Shown piece after piece: positions 6,598 through 9,609 of a stretch of 9,609 bases of DNA. The stretch is from an uncultured Clostridia bacterium (GTDB lineage Bacteria; Bacillota; Clostridia; Christensenellales; UBA1242), in the NCBI GenBank assembly GCA_944380695.1, contig CALWII010000056.1, positions 1 to 9,609 of the forward strand, given 5' to 3'. The notes beneath the pieces were generated by a model. It saw only the letters and a program-made list of their open reading frames with translations, had not been told where the DNA came from and did not search any database. The stretch's first letter is position 1, and each line of letters starts with the position of its first letter. The position numbers and the translations under genes were made by a program.

Positions 6598-7243
6598 GAA
6601 TTTTCCCATCTGCAGTAGATATTATTACATTATTCATTTCTCCTGAAACAGAGCAAATTGAAAACAACCAAAATGTTTTATCAAATCCGCCTACCACTTT
6701 GTCCAGCACCCTCAAATAACATTCCGCAAAAAGTTTATCGCCTTCTCGTAGCGATGAGATATCTTCCCCAAGTTGCTCCACAGCGATCTCTATTGCTTGA
6801 TCAGCTTTTACTTCAAAAAAATTGGATTGACATATCATATTTATATTATTCCCCAGATAATCCACTGCGATTTGTTCGGTACCTTTTAGCAAAATTTCCA
6901 AATCGGCAATATGTGTACCTGTAATAAAATTATATTGTAACAGAATCGTTTTTTTAACACCATCAATAATTACATCAATATACTCTGGTGCGTTTGTATC
7001 TAATCTTGCCGTGATTAAAGCAAAAACAACCTTTTTTTGATTACTACCATCATACTTAAATGGTTCTTCCCTAAATCCAGAAGAAATAGAAAATGGAGTT
7101 TCCCCAGAATCCGAACAATAATATACCTCTGTTTCTTCGGACATATTGTTCACCACCAAATCGAGATTGGTCATTTTTGAAGAGCAACCGCTAATACCTA
7201 AAACCACAAAAAAAATTGCTAAAGTAAAAATTATTTTTTTCAT
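6569..7243 (-). CDS. Lipoprotein with PepSY-like C-terminal domain
   Basis: This is a 224-residue predicted lipoprotein. A short basic N-terminus and hydrophobic core lead to a Lipo-box ISGC with Cys20, then a polar linker, so the mature protein should be anchored outside the membrane. Residues about 70-130 look beta-rich. Residues about 143-224 resemble a PepSY/YPEB-type fold: a helix with D-Q-A-I-E-I-A-V, then strands ending in an I-S-T-A-D-G-K-I-L-A-S-S hairpin. PepSY domains are often linked to protease inhibition or envelope stress control, but no target is evident here and the assignment rests on pattern only. ATG 7243 is chosen over the in-frame ATG at 7303 because GGAGGTG lies just upstream and the signal peptide then begins M-K-K. 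It is divergent from the aldolase, and no terminator separates it from hflX. Confidence 0.85.
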   Translation of the reverse strand: MKKIIFTLAIFFVVLGISGCSSKMTNLDLVVNNMSEETEVYYCSDSGETPFSISSGFREEPFKYDGSNQKKVVFALITARLDTNAPEYIDVIIDGVKKTILLQYNFITGTHIADLEILLKGTEQIAVDYLGNNINMICQSNFFEVKADQAIEIAVEQLGEDISSLREGDKLFAECYLRVLDKVVGGFDKTFWLFSICSVSGEMNNVIISTADGKILASSQQYVV

Positions 7244-7246
7244 AAC

Positions 7247-7253
7247 CACCTCC
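7247..7253 (-). promoter_or_regulatory. Strong ribosome-binding site of the PepSY-like lipoprotein
   Basis: GGAGGTG on the minus strand lies 3 nt (5 nt from GGAGG) before ATG 7243. It is the strongest Shine-Dalgarno match in the window and fixes the start. Confidence 0.8.
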
Positions 7254-7268
7254 ACTGCTAAAATATGT

Positions 7269-7296
7269 TTGATTTTTTCAGAAAATATGTTAAAAT
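7269..7296 (+). promoter_or_regulatory. Promoter of the aldolase gene, leaderless layout
   Basis: TTGATT (7269-7274), a 16-nt spacer and TAAAAT (7291-7296) with an upstream TG (7288-7289, extended -10) precede the aldolase. The -10 ends 7 nt before ATG 7304, the same spacing as for the DUF1858 gene, so the message should start at or within two bases of the ATG. The element lies in the 60-bp gap from the divergent lipoprotein gene. Confidence 0.65.
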
Positions 7297-7303
7297 TTGT
7301 CAT

Positions 7304-8224
7304 ATGAAAGATTTAAAGTTTTATTATAAAAAAGCCATCAAAAAAGGTTTCGCCATAGGTGCCTTTAACTTTTCAAATCTAGAAGTTTTAAAAGCCATAG
7401 CTAATTCTGCAGAAAAATTAAAAAGCCCTGTGATTTTAGCTGTATCCGAAAGTGCGCTACGGTATATGGGCGAGCAATTTGTTATTGAAAATGTAAAAAT
7501 CATAAAAGAAAATCATACGGTTCCTCTATTTTTACATCTGGACCACGGTAAATCTTTTGAAATCTGTAAGAAAGCAATCGATTTGGGGTTTGATTCCGTT
7601 ATGATTGATGCGAGCGCAATGCCATTCGATGAAAATGTCAAATTAACAAAACAAGTTTGTGATTATGCTCACGAAAAAGGAGTTTATGTTGAGGGAGAAT
7701 TAGGTCAAATAATAGGAGTTGAGGACAACACTCATTCTGATACCAATATTTTTACTGACCCGGAACAAGCACAAAAATTTGTTAAGGAAACCAAAGTTGA
7801 TTCTTTAGCTGTTGCTATTGGAACCAGTCACGGCGCCTATAAATACAAAGGAGAATCTCGATTAAGGTTTGACATTCTGCAAGAAATAGAAAAAAAATTG
7901 CCAAACTTTCCACTCGTATTGCACGGCGCCTCATCAGTAAATTCGGACACGATTGCAATGATTAATAATTACGGTGGAAAAATTGAAGGTGCAAGTGGTG
8001 TAAGCGAAGAACTAACAAGAATGGCAATAAAAATGCATAACATCGTAAAAATCAATATTGACACAGACTTGCGAATGGCTTTCACAGCGGGCGTTAGAAA
8101 ATCGCTTGTCGAAAACCCAGAAAATTTTGATACTAGAAACTACTTACTCGAAGGACAAATTATGGTTGAAAAGCTTGTTGAACATAAAATAGATGTATTA
8201 CTAGATAGTGAAAAAAAAGCATAA
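7304..8224 (+). CDS. fba: Class II (zinc) fructose-bisphosphate aldolase
   Basis: The enzyme interconverts fructose 1,6-bisphosphate with dihydroxyacetone phosphate and glyceraldehyde 3-phosphate, a central cytosolic step of glycolysis and gluconeogenesis. It has 306 residues, normal for the short class II form. Visible hallmarks are the opening A-I-G-A-F-N (17-22), HLDHG with Asp80 and zinc-ligand His81, V-M-I-D-A-S (99-104), E-G-E-L-G (130-134), GTSHG with His176, LHGASS with His207, and NIDTD (251-255) for phosphate binding. The catalytic set is complete. ATG 7304 is preferred over the in-frame ATG at 7265 because the latter lies upstream of the promoter and homologues begin about 15 residues before the A-x-G-A-F-N motif. 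There is no Shine-Dalgarno sequence. Tagatose-bisphosphate aldolase (GatY/KbaY type) is the main alternative and cannot be excluded by motif reading. Confidence 0.93.
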   Translation: MKDLKFYYKKAIKKGFAIGAFNFSNLEVLKAIANSAEKLKSPVILAVSESALRYMGEQFVIENVKIIKENHTVPLFLHLDHGKSFEICKKAIDLGFDSVMIDASAMPFDENVKLTKQVCDYAHEKGVYVEGELGQIIGVEDNTHSDTNIFTDPEQAQKFVKETKVDSLAVAIGTSHGAYKYKGESRLRFDILQEIEKKLPNFPLVLHGASSVNSDTIAMINNYGGKIEGASGVSEELTRMAIKMHNIVKINIDTDLRMAFTAGVRKSLVENPENFDTRNYLLEGQIMVEKLVEHKIDVLLDSEKKA

Positions 8225-8245
8225 CATTCCGTTATGCTTTTTTTT
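8211..8245. terminator. Strong bidirectional terminator between fba and the right-edge gene
   Basis: Eight A residues plus GCATAAC (8211-8225) pair with GTTATGC plus eight T residues (8231-8245) around the 5-nt loop ATTCC, a 15-bp perfect stem. The fba stop (8222-8224) is inside the left arm. By symmetry it has a T run in both directions and can end both convergent genes. Confidence 0.9.
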
Positions 8246-8256
8246 AATTAAAATAT

Positions 8257-9609
8257 TTATCTTGCTTCCTTAACAAATCCACCTATTGTTGATTTGATAT
8301 CTTTTCGTGTTATCATTGCCTTTTCTTTAGCTTCTTTAATCTTTTCACCGTCAATTGGCATATCTTTGGCTAATGAATCAATCGCAGATAAGCCCTGCCC
8401 AATATAAGCCAACGTTTTTAGGTACAAAAGCACTTTTTGTCTGTCTGGAACCTCATCGGCGACAGAAATATCTTCTGGTTTTGTATCATAAATTGCTTCA
8501 TAGTCGCTCTTCATACTATCGCTAGCTTTTCCCTCTTTATAGTCTGCTAGAGATATCCTTCTATATAGATTTGCGATAATCCCGTGCTTAAATCTTAACC
8601 CATCCGACACCACATCCAAACTGTCTTTCAGCGCAGCTGCTACTACATTGTTGGGCCTCTTTTTTAACTGATTTTGCTGTTTCAAAGTTTTAATAGTCCC
8701 AGCAACTTCTTTCAAAAACTCTTTTGAAAGTTTTTCTTTTTCATATCTATTTGTAAAATACCCAAATTTTTCCGAAAATTCATCTTCTTTATGGGCAACT
8801 TCGAAAATATATCTCACATTTTCATAAGCACTCGCTTCACAAACTTCAAGCTGTTTTTTGCTCAAATTCATTTGACATTGAACAAGAGGGAGAACAAAAA
8901 TCTCTTCCAGCATTGATAAAATTTCAGAATCTGTTATCTTTTTTTCATTAACTAAATAAGAAAGCAAAATCAAATTAGTATACAAAATCTCTACTGCTGT
9001 TTTAAAATCTTCTTTCCCTACTCTGTTTCTCTTTACAATTCTTCCGGCTTTTAACAATTCTTTATCAATAAATTCAAAGCCAGCAAGAATTTTATCTTCA
9101 TCATTACTTTCGAGATAAGAAAAGATATCTTTGAGGTTCGTCTTATCTCCCAGTGGTTCTTTTAGTCCAACAAAAATTTGAAACTCACTGCCGTCTCTAT
9201 CAATAAATTTCCACTTTGGATTAACTCCTTGACCAGACCACTGCAAAGGAATATCACTAAACTTAACAATTTTTTCTTCAAAAAGCTTTCTAATCTGTAA
9301 ACTTTTGAACAAATCATCAAGCTTCTTATATTTATCATCTGGAGAAGATATACCGCCATTTAATTGTCTAATTCTCGAATTAGCAAGGTCAACAGCTATG
9401 TTTTTTAATGTAAAATTGTCAACATTCTGATTTTCTGCACTTATGCTGGCGTGAAGGAATGGTACCATTTTCTTAATCAATTCATTTGTTGTTTCAGGAT
9501 AATCTTTGCCTGTTATAGAAGCTAACACCAAAATTGACGACAAGTAAACTGCTGGCTTAAAAAGATGTTGTGGCACATTTTGTTCTTTCGCTGTCTTAAT
9601 CAAGCTAAT
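8257..9609 (-). CDS. Unrecognised protein, N-terminus beyond the window edge
   Basis: The frame is open from the right edge to a TAA at 8259-8257, giving 450 visible residues. A TTG near the edge (9603-9601) could be read as a start, but there is no ribosome-binding site, the frame continues past it to the edge (codons ATT AGC), and a 5'-truncated gene is more likely. I do not recognise the family. The visible part looks soluble and largely helical, with alternating Lys/Glu and Leu/Ile heptad-like stretches. There are modest hydrophobic helices near the visible N-terminus and mid-protein (around 8950-8990), two isolated Cys, and a Lys-rich C-terminus. No transmembrane segment, nucleotide-binding motif or catalytic signature stands out. 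It converges on fba across the shared terminator; whatever lies upstream of it is outside the window. Confidence 0.85.
   Translation of the reverse strand: MSLIKTAKEQNVPQHLFKPAVYLSSILVLASITGKDYPETTNELIKKMVPFLHASISAENQNVDNFTLKNIAVDLANSRIRQLNGGISSPDDKYKKLDDLFKSLQIRKLFEEKIVKFSDIPLQWSGQGVNPKWKFIDRDGSEFQIFVGLKEPLGDKTNLKDIFSYLESNDEDKILAGFEFIDKELLKAGRIVKRNRVGKEDFKTAVEILYTNLILLSYLVNEKKITDSEILSMLEEIFVLPLVQCQMNLSKKQLEVCEASAYENVRYIFEVAHKEDEFSEKFGYFTNRYEKEKLSKEFLKEVAGTIKTLKQQNQLKKRPNNVVAAALKDSLDVVSDGLRFKHGIIANLYRRISLADYKEGKASDSMKSDYEAIYDTKPEDISVADEVPDRQKVLLYLKTLAYIGQGLSAIDSLAKDMPIDGEKIKEAKEKAMITRKDIKSTIGGFVKEAR

Noticed and set aside
9601..9603. TTG as the true start of the right-edge gene
   Set aside because: No ribosome-binding site precedes it and the frame stays open to the edge, so the start is more likely outside the window.
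1..9609. CRISPR array, tRNA, rRNA, riboswitch or insertion sequence
   Set aside because: I saw no regularly spaced repeats, cloverleaf-like or conserved RNA motifs, transposase genes or terminal inverted repeats on either strand.

Overview
The window is AT-rich chromosomal DNA (roughly two thirds A+T by eye), with intergenic stretches that are almost pure A/T. Every recognisable gene reads cleanly in the standard genetic code, and Trp is encoded by TGG at the one codon I checked (near the hflX C-terminus). The gene complement fits an uncultured low-GC Bacillota (clostridial type): two lipoproteins with Lipo-boxes, a PRC-barrel protein with the C-terminal module common in Firmicutes, a DUF1858 CxxC protein, HflX and a short class II aldolase. 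The lineage is inference from family resemblance; there is no rRNA or other marker here.

Left part (1-3985, minus strand): a two-gene operon with its own promoter. First is a 909-residue VirB4-type conjugation/secretion ATPase with a PrgI/VirB3-like membrane segment fused to its N-terminus. Nine bases further on is a large Ig-like surface lipoprotein that runs off the left edge. This looks like part of a type IV secretion apparatus. No relaxase, coupling protein, integrase or attachment site is visible, and the genes on the other side are housekeeping-type.

Middle (3986-5450): a 324-bp A/T-rich intergenic region carries the virB4 promoter, a minus-strand terminator and one copy of a degenerate repeat. 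Next comes a minus-strand PRC-barrel protein. A second A/T-rich spacer holds the other repeat copy and a near-consensus promoter that fires directly into a plus-strand 70-residue DUF1858 CxxC protein.

Right part (5424-9609): hflX (minus) converges on the DUF1858 gene across a shared hairpin. It lies behind a PepSY-like lipoprotein gene in the same direction, but has its own promoter buried in the end of that gene. Divergent from the lipoprotein is a class II fructose-bisphosphate aldolase (plus), ending in a strong bidirectional terminator. That terminator is shared with an unrecognised minus-strand gene running off the right edge.

The most striking pattern is translational. Four genes have Shine-Dalgarno sequences (virB4, the Ig-like lipoprotein, the PepSY-like lipoprotein, hflX). 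Three others (PRC-barrel, DUF1858, aldolase) have none, and instead show a -10 hexamer exactly 7 nt before the ATG, as expected for leaderless mRNAs. The coding starts of DUF1858, hflX, the PepSY-like lipoprotein and the aldolase were set downstream of the longest open frame on this promoter and ribosome-binding-site evidence.
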